This document shows positions 1 to 6,466 of a stretch of 23,979 nt of DNA, piece after piece. A program made the translations under genes and the position numbers. Numbering within the stretch: the stretch's first letter is position 1; each line of letters opens with the position of its first letter. The stretch is from JBLNDG01 sp050261415 (lineage in GTDB: Bacteria; Bacillota; Clostridia; Lutisporales; Lutisporaceae), in NCBI GenBank assembly GCA_050261415.1, contig JBLNDG010000156.1, positions 1-23,979 on the forward strand, in the 5' to 3' direction. The notes under the pieces are model-generated. The model was not told the origin of the DNA, did not search any database, and worked only from the letters and a program-made list of their open reading frames with translations.

Positions 1-11
1 ATCTTAATCAT
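1..11 (-). CDS. 5' end of a leftward gene cut by the window edge
   Basis: On the minus strand an AGGAGG ribosome binding site (18-23) stands six bases before an ATG (9-11) followed by ATT AAG, so a gene starts here and runs off the left edge. Only Met-Ile-Lys is visible, so nothing can be said about function. The call rests on the quality and spacing of the Shine-Dalgarno sequence alone. Confidence 0.45.
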
Positions 12-115
12 ACCTTTCCTCCTATATGAAGATGTCTGGATAACATAATCATACAGGAAATTTGATTAAGGTGGCCTATTTTTTTGCCGGTATGTGGTAC
101 AATTTTAGAATAGCA

Positions 116-277
116 TTAACAAATTTGGCTATACCACTTATTTATTACAGAATCAAGTAAAACGCTTATTTTATATAGATCGCTAAAATTACTAAATCCA
201 TCTTTCTCTATCATTTCGTTAAGCAATTCTTGTAATCTTACCATTTCATCTTTTATATCTTCTGCTTCATTTCGCAT
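116..277 (-). CDS. Spo0E-like aspartyl-phosphate phosphatase (small)
   Basis: This 53-residue ORF is short and easily overlooked. It has the layout of the Spo0E family: an N-terminal helix (DEMVRLQELLNEMI), a loop, then a second helix with the signature S-x-x-LD-x-x-I, seen as SVLLDSVINKWY near residues 38-49. Family members remove phosphate from Spo0A~P (or related response regulators) and so delay sporulation. An AAAGG box lies 9 bases before the ATG at 277; an in-frame ATG at 283 is possible but too close to it. It is divergent from the XRE gene at 458, a pairing common in Paenibacillus-type genomes (general knowledge). Function is inferred from the motif; the family assignment is fairly secure, the target is not known. 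Confidence 0.7.
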   Translation of the reverse strand: MRNEAEDIKDEMVRLQELLNEMIEKDGFSNFSDLYKISVLLDSVINKWYSQIC

Positions 278-369
278 TAGCATATTCCTTTCAGCATTAT
301 CTATACCAATTTACAGCAACAATACCTATTACAAGTATAAAAAATTTTTATATCTGCGTCAACCTTTTC

Positions 370-396
370 AGTGCATATATTGTATTAATCTGCACT
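370..396. promoter_or_regulatory. inverted repeat AGTGCA-N15-TGCACT, candidate operator
   Basis: A perfect 6-bp inverted repeat (370-375 and 391-396) with a 15-bp AT-rich centre sits between the divergent Spo0E-like and XRE genes. The half-site spacing of about two helical turns suits a dimeric helix-turn-helix regulator, so autoregulation by the XRE protein at 458 is a reasonable inference. Nothing in the sequence proves binding. Confidence 0.35.
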
Positions 397-413
397 CGTA
401 AATCTTGATGGTT

Positions 414-442
414 TTGCCCTCAACAGATAACTTGTCTATAAT
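414..442 (+). promoter_or_regulatory. candidate sigma-A promoter for the XRE gene
   Basis: TTGCCC (414-419), a 17-bp spacer and a perfect TATAAT (437-442). The -10 box lies directly before the GGGAGG ribosome binding site, so a transcript starting from it would begin after the Shine-Dalgarno sequence and be almost leaderless. Either the match is fortuitous and the real promoter lies upstream, or this is an unusual start. Confidence 0.3.
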
Positions 443-457
443 GGGAGGCATGATAAG

Positions 458-805
458 ATGGATAATATTTCAAAAATCGTTGGAGATAGAATAAGGATTT
501 TAAGGACTGAAAAAGGATTAAGTCAAGAAGAACTGGCACATAGAGCAGGTGTAAGCACTTCCCATGTTGGGAAATTAGAAAGAGGAGAGAAAAATCCCTC
601 CTTGAGCAGTATTGAAAAGGTAATAAATGCACTGGAAATAACTTTTGAGGACTTATTCAAATATATACAGCCGTCATTTGGGGACACTGACAACACTACA
701 CTTTCACTCCTAATCAATAAACTTGCCACATTAAGCGTTGATGATCAAAAGTTAATGTTGGAGCATTTGGACAGTCTATTCAAATTAATGAAGCATAAAG
801 CCTAA
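458..805 (+). CDS. XRE-family helix-turn-helix transcriptional regulator
   Basis: A 115-residue protein. Residues about 8-62 form a classical Cro/C1-type HTH: GDRIRILRTEKGLSQEELA, then GVSTSHVGKLERGEKNPS and a final helix ending in FEDLF. The remaining ~50 residues are a short, probably helical tail (LSVDDQKLMLEHLDSLFKLM) suited to dimerisation. The protein should bind an operator as a dimer and repress transcription, perhaps at 370-396. GGGAGG (443-448) is nine bases before the ATG. It diverges from the Spo0E-like gene and ends at a strong hairpin. The family is certain; the regulon is unknown. Confidence 0.93.
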   Translation: MDNISKIVGDRIRILRTEKGLSQEELAHRAGVSTSHVGKLERGEKNPSLSSIEKVINALEITFEDLFKYIQPSFGDTDNTTLSLLINKLATLSVDDQKLMLEHLDSLFKLMKHKA

Positions 806-834
806 CAAATAAAAACTGTTAGGTTTTATTTGTT
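801..834 (+). terminator. intrinsic terminator after the XRE gene with two alternative stems
   Basis: CCTAACA (801-807) pairs with TGTTAGG (817-823) and is followed by TTTTATTTG. A second, mutually exclusive stem pairs AACAAATAAAA (804-814) with TTTTATTTGTT (824-834). The first stem overlaps the XRE stop codon. The convergent gene at 896-1210 could use the same hairpin in reverse, with a weaker T-run. Confidence 0.8.
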
Positions 835-895
835 TCGATTCTTCACATTTCTATACCTTGATTTTCCCTGTACAACTTATAAAAAACACGTCCAC

Positions 896-1210
896 TTATA
901 CTGTATCATTACTTTCATCCAGCAAAAATGTATAAAGCATATCTCTCGCCAAAGAGCTGCTATTCCTTCCAAATTTCTTTTCAAGCTCGGATATATACTC
1001 AACTTCAGAATGTGATAATTTGGCACATATCATTTTTCGATTTGCGTGAGAATATGAATAATCTGTTTTCAATTCTGTACCCTTAAAATTATAAAGCACA
1101 TAAAGTAGGAATTTGCTTCGTACCTTTGGTAACCCTGCTTTCTCTGCATATGATCTCATGTGTTCATACGTATTTTCCGAAATAGCAAACCACACTTGTT
1201 GTTTTTCCAT
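896..1210 (-). CDS. small protein with two tandem ribbon-helix-helix-like units
   Basis: The protein has 104 residues starting at the ATG at 1210, preceded by GAGGTGG (1214-1220); the longer open frame upstream lacks a ribosome binding site. Two segments each read as strand-helix-helix: residues ~6-42 (VWFAIS, then ENTYEHMRSYAEKAG, then VRSKFLLYVLYNF) and ~60-98 (MICAKL, then SHSEVEYISELEKKFG, then SSSLARDMLYTFLL). This is the order of the MetJ/Arc fold, which normally needs two chains; two units in one chain would make a built-in pseudodimer. A DNA-binding regulatory role is inferred from this pattern, not from a confident family match. It is divergent from the gene pair starting at 1371. 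Confidence 0.7.
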   Translation of the reverse strand: MEKQQVWFAISENTYEHMRSYAEKAGLPKVRSKFLLYVLYNFKGTELKTDYSYSHANRKMICAKLSHSEVEYISELEKKFGRNSSSLARDMLYTFLLDESNDTV

Positions 1211-1259
1211 TTTCCACCTCTTTTTTAACATAATCAAAGTATACACCTGTTTTTCATTC

Positions 1260-1287
1260 TTTAAAACAGTCAAATTTTTATTATAAT
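1260..1287 (+). promoter_or_regulatory. candidate promoter for the 1371-2029 gene pair
   Basis: TTTAAA (1260-1265), a 16-bp spacer and TATAAT (1282-1287) lie in a very AT-rich divergent region between two genes. The -10 box is perfect; the -35 box matches four of six consensus positions. Confidence 0.4.
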
Positions 1288-1370
1288 TTTTAGTTAAATT
1301 TATATTGCTGAAGAGCATTAAAAGTGATATGCTTAAGCAAACATGGAGGATTAATTCTGGAGGCGATTCA

Positions 1371-1823
1371 TTGATACAACTCGTTCCCAACGAATCTGGC
1401 GACACCGCTGAATATTACGATAGATGCCTGGATGCGGTAAGATGTATTTTGATGGATGATCAGGATGAAGCCGTCAATTACCGTGCTGTGACTCGAATCG
1501 GCAAATATGTCTTGTTTCCCATATATGACTATTACCCCATCATCGGCGGATCAGACTCTGAAGCCGAAAAACTTGAAGAAACGGCTATAATTCTAAAAGC
1601 CAGAATGCAATACTATACGGCTTACCTGATCGAAACACACGATACTGGGCTACAGTTCAGTTTGTACCCAGTCAAACCCAATTTGGAAGCATACTATCTC
1701 AAACAAGAAGGAGTTCTAATGATGAGAATAGGTGCCTTTGATTGGTCAACCTTTAACAAATACCATGCACTTATATCAACAATAAATACTATGGGTAAGA
1801 CACCCAGCAAGGAGGATTTCTGA
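1371..1823 (+). CDS. hypothetical protein, likely TTG start
   Basis: The frame is open from 1305, but the best start is TTG at 1371, seven bases after TGGAGG (1358-1363), giving 150 residues beginning MIQLVPNE. The earlier ATG at 1329 has only a weak ribosome binding site. No family is recognised. The middle (YVLFPIYDYYPIIGG) is aromatic and hydrophobic, and a helix rich in E/K/A follows. There is no signal peptide and no obvious catalytic motif. Its stop codon overlaps the start of the next gene (TGATG), so the two are translationally coupled and may act together. Confidence 0.65.
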   Translation: MIQLVPNESGDTAEYYDRCLDAVRCILMDDQDEAVNYRAVTRIGKYVLFPIYDYYPIIGGSDSEAEKLEETAIILKARMQYYTAYLIETHDTGLQFSLYPVKPNLEAYYLKQEGVLMMRIGAFDWSTFNKYHALISTINTMGKTPSKEDF

Positions 1824-2029
1824 TGAAAAATGCAGTTATAGACACCAAGATCGTATGGACAGGTAATGGCCGTTTTTATCATATTTATAGAACACGCTGT
1901 GGACTTATGGATACACTGACACTTTGCTACCCAATCAAAGCTGGAAACCGTTCTGTTTCAAGGAAAATCCCATTCCCGTTTGGTTTCTTGCTTCAAAAGA
2001 CCGTAGAAATTTTTGTAGACCGAATTTAG
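1823..2029 (+). CDS. small basic hypothetical protein coupled to the previous gene
   Basis: A 68-residue protein with AAGGAGG (1809-1815) before an ATG that shares a base with the previous stop codon. It is rich in Arg, Lys and aromatic residues (TGNGRFYHIYRTRCG, then SRKIPFPFGF) and could bind nucleic acid or a partner protein. No family is recognised. The abrupt end in IFVDRI may mean it is a truncated copy of a longer protein. A hairpin terminator follows at 2135. Confidence 0.55.
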   Translation: MKNAVIDTKIVWTGNGRFYHIYRTRCGLMDTLTLCYPIKAGNRSVSRKIPFPFGFLLQKTVEIFVDRI

Positions 2030-2134
2030 AGGCATATAGAGCAAAATGTTGATAAGCAGATCCAATTCCTGATTATAGACGGTTATCACGAATTATCCGT
2101 AACAGGAAACAAACAAATACGTTTTTAGCAACAT

Positions 2135-2170
2135 GACCGCAGGCAAACTCTCGTTCTTGCGGTCTTTCTT
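2135..2170 (+). terminator. intrinsic terminator after the 1371-2029 pair
   Basis: GACCGCA (2135-2141) pairs with TGCGGTC (2158-2164), followed by TTTCTTATTTT. It lies about 105 bases after the stop codon of the second gene. Confidence 0.7.
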
Positions 2171-2204
2171 ATTTTCAACAGTCACTCTATCTATAGACTG
2201 GTGC

Positions 2205-2456
2205 GTTTTTAAAAACCTAATCACAGAAATGCCCACCAAGTTCCATACCAATTTGGGTCGTATGTAGCCTTTTTGAGTAGATTGAACTTATAGATTTAAT
2301 TCATATTAATTTGTCGCAATTTGAATTATTTCAATTTAATTCATCTCAATCCGAATATTACAATATTTTCCACGTAAACATTCCTCACTTCTATTAATAA
2401 CAGCAGAAGTGGCAATCTGCACATTTCATTCCTAAATTAATTACGTTTTTAAAAAC
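2205..2456. repeat. pair of identical GTTTTTAAAAAC palindromes
   Basis: A perfect 12-bp palindrome occurs at 2205-2216 and again at 2445-2456 (the second extended to 14 bp by flanking C and G). A half copy, ACGTTTTTAG, occurs at 2119-2128. They bracket the AT-rich repeat patch at 2294-2356 in a stretch without genes. They could be operators or sites for a DNA-processing protein of the element; no known site is recognised. Confidence 0.6.
2294..2356. repeat. AT-rich short direct repeats
   Basis: ATTTAATTCAT occurs at 2294-2304 and exactly 40 bp later at 2334-2344. Interleaved are three CAATnnnAAT-type units (CAATTTGAAT 2318-2327, CAATTTAATT 2332-2341, CAATCCGAAT 2347-2356). The array is iteron-like in appearance, but too short and degenerate to call an origin. 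Confidence 0.4.
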
Positions 2457-2486
2457 GCATTTCAGCAAACTCCCATAAATGGGCAT

Positions 2487-2517
2487 AAAAAAACCATGCT
2501 CCACCTCGGGAACACGG
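2487..2517 (-). terminator. strong intrinsic terminator, leftward
   Basis: On the minus strand CCGTGTTCC (2517-2509) and GGAGCATGG (2502-2494) make a 9-bp stem with two G-U pairs and a six-base loop, followed by seven T (2493-2487). It ends either a small RNA or read-through from the operator-proximal terminator at 2613-2643. Confidence 0.7.
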
Positions 2518-2604
2518 CAAATATGTAGTACAAGCCTCGAAAGGCTCGCACATAGTCAGACCTTACAGAAGAAGAAGGAATCTATATAAAGCTGGCATTC
2601 CAGC
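2487..2604 (-). ncRNA. possible small structured RNA ending at its own terminator
   Basis: Between the end of the leftward operon and the repeats, the minus strand offers TATAAT (2605-2610), a GCTGG-CATT-CCAGC hairpin (2591-2604, plus-strand sequence), a second stem AGCCT/AGGCT closed by a UUCG-like loop inside TATGT/ACATA, and a last hairpin followed by seven T. No -35 box is convincing and no RNA family is recognised, so this may instead be the 3' tail of the leftward operon. Confidence 0.3.
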
Positions 2605-2612
2605 ATTATAAG

Positions 2613-2643
2613 AAAAAATCAAGGGGCATGGGAACACCCCTTG
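2613..2643 (-). terminator. intrinsic terminator of the leftward operon ending at 2786
   Basis: CAAGGGG and CCCCTTG (2620-2626, 2637-2643) form a 7-bp GC-rich stem; on the minus strand it is followed by A and six T (2618-2613). It lies about 140 bases past the stop of the primase-like gene. Confidence 0.75.
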
Positions 2644-2785
2644 TTGACAAAGGATTTTTTTATTATGATCAATAGCTCCAGTTCATCTTGTAAGATTATC
2701 TTGGATAAACAAAGCTTACCCAATGACTCTCACTCATGTCAAATATTTTTATGTACCGAGGGATTTCTCCCTCTTTAACTGTGGA

Positions 2786-3775
2786 TTACATCCGAATGCT
2801 GAATTCATTTGCCAGCAATTTGACTGCGGTAAGGCCTAACAATCGCTTCCCATGCCGCTCTTCAGGAAGTCCTTTCACAATTACTTGCCTATCATCTGTC
2901 CAGGCTTTGCGAGCAGCCAACTCATACTGTTCACATTGAGAAGATTCGCACAGAAGTATCAAAATCTGCTCGGAAGGAACAATCGATGCAATAATATCTT
3001 TCAGGTACGGCATCTGATGTGGTTCAATCAGAATTATGCTTTCTGACTGCATGAATTGGCAGACTGTTAGCAAATCCGCCTTTGATGTAACCACGATGCA
3101 GTATTGGGCTTCCTCTTTGATTTCACAGTACTCCAGCGGAATACTTGGAATTATGCTGGATTCTTTTGCCCTTGTCTCTTCCGTAATCTGCTGCAGCATA
3201 TCTGCGAGTGAGGCCACTGCCTCCTTATAGCTCAAATCCTTATGTTTCTGGACAAATGTGATTATATCCATAATGTCATGCATATCACAATCTGGTTTAT
3301 AGCATCCTGCAAAGATGTTCTGCCTCACCTGATCCCACGAAAAGTAAAACCTCCTGGTTCCGCATTTGGGGCAGTCAGTGTAAGCATACAAACGCCCTTT
3401 CTCCCTGTCAGTTTCCTGGTCCGCAACTTCTATGCCGAGCTGCTCCAGAATATCGAAGAATACCTTTTCCGACAGTTTCTCTTTCAAAAGCCGTTTGAAA
3501 CGGTCCAGACGTGCAATCGGCAAATATAGCTGCAAAGAAAAATTCACAACATCTGTTTCATCAATGCCGCCTACTGCATACCGTTCGACTCCATGAACTG
3601 CAATAGGTACATCGACACAACTTTCCCGATTGCAGTCATGCATAATGGTATAGTTTTTTCGATGGTCCAGCTTTTTAAGGTTCTGTATCGCTCCGTTTAC
3701 AGCCTCCTCCAGCGGTATTCCAATAGTCTGGTATGCTTCAACATACTTGTTTTTGATTTGTGTTATCTTTGTCAT
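2786..3775 (-). CDS. primase-like protein: CHC2-type zinc finger plus degenerate TOPRIM-like end
   Basis: A 329-residue protein from the ATG at 3775, which has GGGG nine bases upstream; an in-frame ATG at 3793 is also open. Numbered from 3775, residues ~135-163 hold CPKC...C....C (C135, C138, C158, C163), followed by DIMDIITFVQKHKDLSYKEA. This is the order of DnaG-type primase zinc fingers, where the finger is followed by a helix with a sFxEA motif. The C-terminal part (CIVVTSKADLLTV, then ILILLCESSQCEQYELAARKAW) has the alternating pattern of a TOPRIM domain but lacks the normal E and DxD residues, so catalysis is doubtful. It overlaps the 3' end of the helicase gene by 38 bases, implying coupled translation and a joint DNA-replication or DNA-processing role. 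Confident for the zinc finger, tentative for TOPRIM. Confidence 0.75.
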   Translation of the reverse strand: MTKITQIKNKYVEAYQTIGIPLEEAVNGAIQNLKKLDHRKNYTIMHDCNRESCVDVPIAVHGVERYAVGGIDETDVVNFSLQLYLPIARLDRFKRLLKEKLSEKVFFDILEQLGIEVADQETDREKGRLYAYTDCPKCGTRRFYFSWDQVRQNIFAGCYKPDCDMHDIMDIITFVQKHKDLSYKEAVASLADMLQQITEETRAKESSIIPSIPLEYCEIKEEAQYCIVVTSKADLLTVCQFMQSESIILIEPHQMPYLKDIIASIVPSEQILILLCESSQCEQYELAARKAWTDDRQVIVKGLPEERHGKRLLGLTAVKLLANEFSIRM

Positions 3776-5723
3776 GTGACCAACCCCTTTCATTTTTTAT
3801 AAGTTTGTGATGCCCGACGGACACACCGAGTCGTTTGAGAACTGAAAGCACAAATTCATTCTTCAAGTCGGCTCCGAGCGTATCTTGATCTTTGTACTTC
3901 AACGCTTGATTTATTTGCTCTTTAGAAATGCATGTTCCAATTTCCGCTACATGAAAAAACCTCTCCAAATACGCCACCAGCCCACAGATCCGCTTTTCTC
4001 TGTTCTTTCCGTTGCCCATATATTTCATACAGAATGATAATGGATACCACTCCGCTTTTGTGCACTCACTGAAATATTCCTGGAGAATAATCATCACTCG
4101 CCGATACTGGATGAAGCTATATACTTTGACGGGCTCCATTGTATTCCGTCGCAGTTTTGTACGCATAATCCCCTGGATTAAGTCAGTAGCTATCTCGCTT
4201 TCAAAGATTGCCTGGAGCCCTTGATGCTGATAGACTCTCCCATATTGCTTTGTGGGGGATGCTTTAACAAAATCAACCCGAATACCATGAGACAATGCCT
4301 TTGCTACATAATAGACATCCGATTTATGATTAAGTCCGTACAGCAGAATTTGATTTGCATTGTCGTATTGATATTTGCCTTTAATATTGCCATAATGGTC
4401 AACATAAATTTTCATATCTGCATTAAATCTTTTATCTTCCAAAATGGTAAGAAACCTTCCCTCTTGACCTTTATAAGTCAAAATAAGCATTTCACCATGA
4501 TTATCGTTGATGATATCGTATATCAAGCTCTCGGGATCAATAATCTTCTTTTTGCTTGCAAGTTTTGATCGGCTTAAATTAGCATCTGGGCAGTTATTAA
4601 ATGCAAGGCTTGAGAAACTTCGGATTCTCGGAACATCCAGTATCCGATATCGTTTATCCTGGTAATCCAGATCAATTCCCGCTGTGGCATCAAAGATGAT
4701 CGTTTTCATACCAAAATCAGGATGCAAAATGTCGGCTGTGAATATCTTTCCTGGTCCATGCCATCTGGAACTAAATTCCTTGTATTGTACAACACCGCCC
4801 TTTCGGATGAAGCTGGCCAGTAACCCCAGCACTGCGAAGTCATCACCATCGTATGTTTGAAAGTAGTACTTTTTCATCTCATCTGACAGTTGAAACGCTG
4901 GGTCGAAGGAATCTATAATCTTGTAATCATCCTTCAAATCTCCAACAACAAAATTAGCCTCATAAATGTATCGCTCGATTTGTTTTGCCTCTCCGTAAAG
5001 AGGTGATTCTGGACCTATCTTCATCAAAAATTGTCGAAGCGTATAAAGTTCCTTTTCAGACAGGTTTTGGTTCAAGGAAATCTGCGGTTTTTCATCGATC
5101 AGCAATAACGAACGCTTTTGCCTGACTCCGTTTTCATCCATAAAGTATGCCAGTTCCCCAAAACCATCTCCATACAACGCTCGCATCAGCAGGTGTTCAT
5201 GGCTAACAAGAAGTACCTGGTATTTGGAATGCTCTTTTCTTGCTCGCTTCTTCTCACAAAAATATTTGCATTCACTACATGCATGCCGATTATATTCTGT
5301 CAATCCCTGCAGACATGAATCTGCATAGAAGCTGAAAAATGAGATCGCTCTTCCATCCAACTCCTGTTCCATTCGCTTCATATCCGAAATCCGCTCGACG
5401 GCAATCACAATTCCAACTTCTGGGGATGCATCTGCAATTACTTTAACTATTTCAATCATTGCGGTAGTTTTGCCAAAACCACACTCTCCAGGATGAACAA
5501 CAATACAATGCTCATCTTTCCAGGGGTTTATCACCACTCTGCATAAGTCTCCGATGAGCTGTTCATGCTTCTCTCCGACAAATACGCTTCTCGTTCGCAG
5601 ACGTTTCACAATATTTTGTGCGGCCTTGAACACCAAATCCTTGTAACGATCAGACTCGATGATTTGATCCAACATGTATTTTGCAGGCAAATTTATCTGT
5701 TTATCCTTGTATTTGCTATTCAC
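3738..5723 (-). CDS. XPD/DinG-like SF2 helicase with putative Fe-S cysteine cluster
   Basis: A 661-residue protein. The frame opens with ATG at 5738, but no ribosome binding site precedes it; GGAGG inside that segment is eight bases before GTG (5723), the preferred start. Numbered from GTG: Walker A GECGFGKTT at 79-87; cysteines 137, 149, 152 and 156 between Walker A and B, the place where XPD/DinG helicases carry a 4Fe-4S cluster; Walker B LLLIDEKPQ at ~206-214 (DEKP instead of DEAH); a motif III-like IIFDATAG at ~342; motif IV MLILTYKG at ~412; motif VI QGIMRTKLRR at ~517-526. It should translocate on single-stranded DNA using ATP. It overlaps the primase-like gene, so both may serve replication or repair of a mobile element. 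The helicase call is strong; the cluster and substrate are inferred. Confidence 0.85.
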   Translation of the reverse strand: MNSKYKDKQINLPAKYMLDQIIESDRYKDLVFKAAQNIVKRLRTRSVFVGEKHEQLIGDLCRVVINPWKDEHCIVVHPGECGFGKTTAMIEIVKVIADASPEVGIVIAVERISDMKRMEQELDGRAISFFSFYADSCLQGLTEYNRHACSECKYFCEKKRARKEHSKYQVLLVSHEHLLMRALYGDGFGELAYFMDENGVRQKRSLLLIDEKPQISLNQNLSEKELYTLRQFLMKIGPESPLYGEAKQIERYIYEANFVVGDLKDDYKIIDSFDPAFQLSDEMKKYYFQTYDGDDFAVLGLLASFIRKGGVVQYKEFSSRWHGPGKIFTADILHPDFGMKTIIFDATAGIDLDYQDKRYRILDVPRIRSFSSLAFNNCPDANLSRSKLASKKKIIDPESLIYDIINDNHGEMLILTYKGQEGRFLTILEDKRFNADMKIYVDHYGNIKGKYQYDNANQILLYGLNHKSDVYYVAKALSHGIRVDFVKASPTKQYGRVYQHQGLQAIFESEIATDLIQGIMRTKLRRNTMEPVKVYSFIQYRRVMIILQEYFSECTKAEWYPLSFCMKYMGNGKNREKRICGLVAYLERFFHVAEIGTCISKEQINQALKYKDQDTLGADLKNEFVLSVLKRLGVSVGHHKLIKNERGWSHDKDNTNQKQVC

Positions 5724-5783
5724 ATCCGATACCTCCATTAAAAAAATTTATGTGAATGTCCTCAAACGCCTTCAAACTCCCAT

Positions 5784-5818
5784 ATGCTGAAACGAACCGA
5801 ATTGTTATAATCAATACA
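5784..5818 (+). promoter_or_regulatory. candidate promoter/operator for the 5841 gene
   Basis: TATAAT (5806-5811) lies 29 bases before the ATG at 5841, within ATTG-TTATAAT-CAAT (5801-5815), a short inverted repeat. The -35 region is poor, suggesting activation or a weak promoter. The helicase gene points the other way from the same 120-bp gap, so one regulator could act on both. Confidence 0.4.
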
Positions 5819-5840
5819 TGCTGAAAAAGGAGGTGCCGCC

Positions 5841-6008
5841 ATGAGGACGGATGATTTTCAAAGTAAAGCTGCTGTTCTTGATGAAATTGTAGCAATAGCC
5901 AGCCGCTCGAATGATCCCGTCGTTTTCGCAAGTGAAGTTGCAGAGTTCCTGCTGATAAATGGCTTGATTTCCGAGGCCGTTTACGACATCCTTATGGGTG
6001 TCAATTAA
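5841..6008 (+). CDS. 55-residue acidic helical protein, lone rightward gene in a leftward block
   Basis: A perfect AAAGGAGGTG ribosome binding site (5826-5835) precedes the ATG by five bases, so this short frame is very likely real, while longer frames on the other strand lack one. The protein (MRTDDFQSKAAVLDEIVAIA... ending YDILMGVN) is mostly helical and mildly acidic, with no cysteine, signal peptide or membrane segment. No family is recognised. It sits divergently from the helicase gene and converges on the 6029 gene with an inverted repeat between them. A small regulator or an antitoxin/inhibitor of its neighbours is possible but unproven. Confidence 0.65.
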   Translation: MRTDDFQSKAAVLDEIVAIASRSNDPVVFASEVAEFLLINGLISEAVYDILMGVN

Positions 6009-6016
6009 GTCGCATC

Positions 6017-6045
6017 CCAGCTTGACCATCAAACGGCCAAGCTGG
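6017..6045. terminator. 8-bp inverted repeat between convergent genes, possible weak bidirectional terminator
   Basis: CCAGCTTG (6017-6024) pairs with CAAGCTGG (6038-6045) around a 13-base loop. It spans the end of the leftward gene at 6029 and follows the stop of the rightward gene at 6008. No T-run follows, so it may instead protect the mRNA 3' ends. Confidence 0.4.
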
Positions 6046-6382
6046 CTTCGCTTAAGGTGATTCTAAAGACATCTGGTTCATCAATCGATTCAGTCAATAC
6101 CAATGTCAGACCTGGCAGGATGTCTTCAAATTTCTGCCCTGGTCTGATGACAAGACCAAGATCCATTTGTGCAATGAATTCCTGAAAAATACCCGCTGCT
6201 ATAAATGGATCTATATCATCAATTATTTTCAGATCAGGCATACCCCTGCTGTGTAAGACTCCATGCGTATTGTATTCAATTTTTTGACAATCTTCTCGAT
6301 CCAAATCAACGTGAAAATAGTAGCCGTATCGGTCCCAGTTTTTTTGATCATTGTGAACATTGTATTCACCCAATACTTTCAT
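6029..6382 (-). CDS. hypothetical protein
   Basis: A 117-residue protein starting at the ATG at 6382, which directly follows AAAGGGGAG; a TTG at 6394 is open but has no ribosome binding site. The sequence begins MKVLGEYNVHND and contains YGYYFHVDLDRED, then a mixed alpha/beta region (DLGLVIRPGQKFEDILPGL). It is acidic and soluble. No family is recognised. Its 3' end lies within the inverted repeat at 6017-6045. Confidence 0.65.
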   Translation of the reverse strand: MKVLGEYNVHNDQKNWDRYGYYFHVDLDREDCQKIEYNTHGVLHSRGMPDLKIIDDIDPFIAAGIFQEFIAQMDLGLVIRPGQKFEDILPGLTLVLTESIDEPDVFRITLSEASLAV

Positions 6383-6466
6383 CTCCCCTTTCAAAATTGT
6401 TATGTACGGAGAAGGTTGGAGACGTCTTCCATCCTTCTCGCATGATATCTTTGGCGGTTGAGTATC

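Noticed and set aside
5716..6032. Two leftward frames of 71 and 73 codons
   Set aside because: They are antisense to the 5841-6008 gene, which has a near-perfect Shine-Dalgarno sequence; the leftward frames have none.
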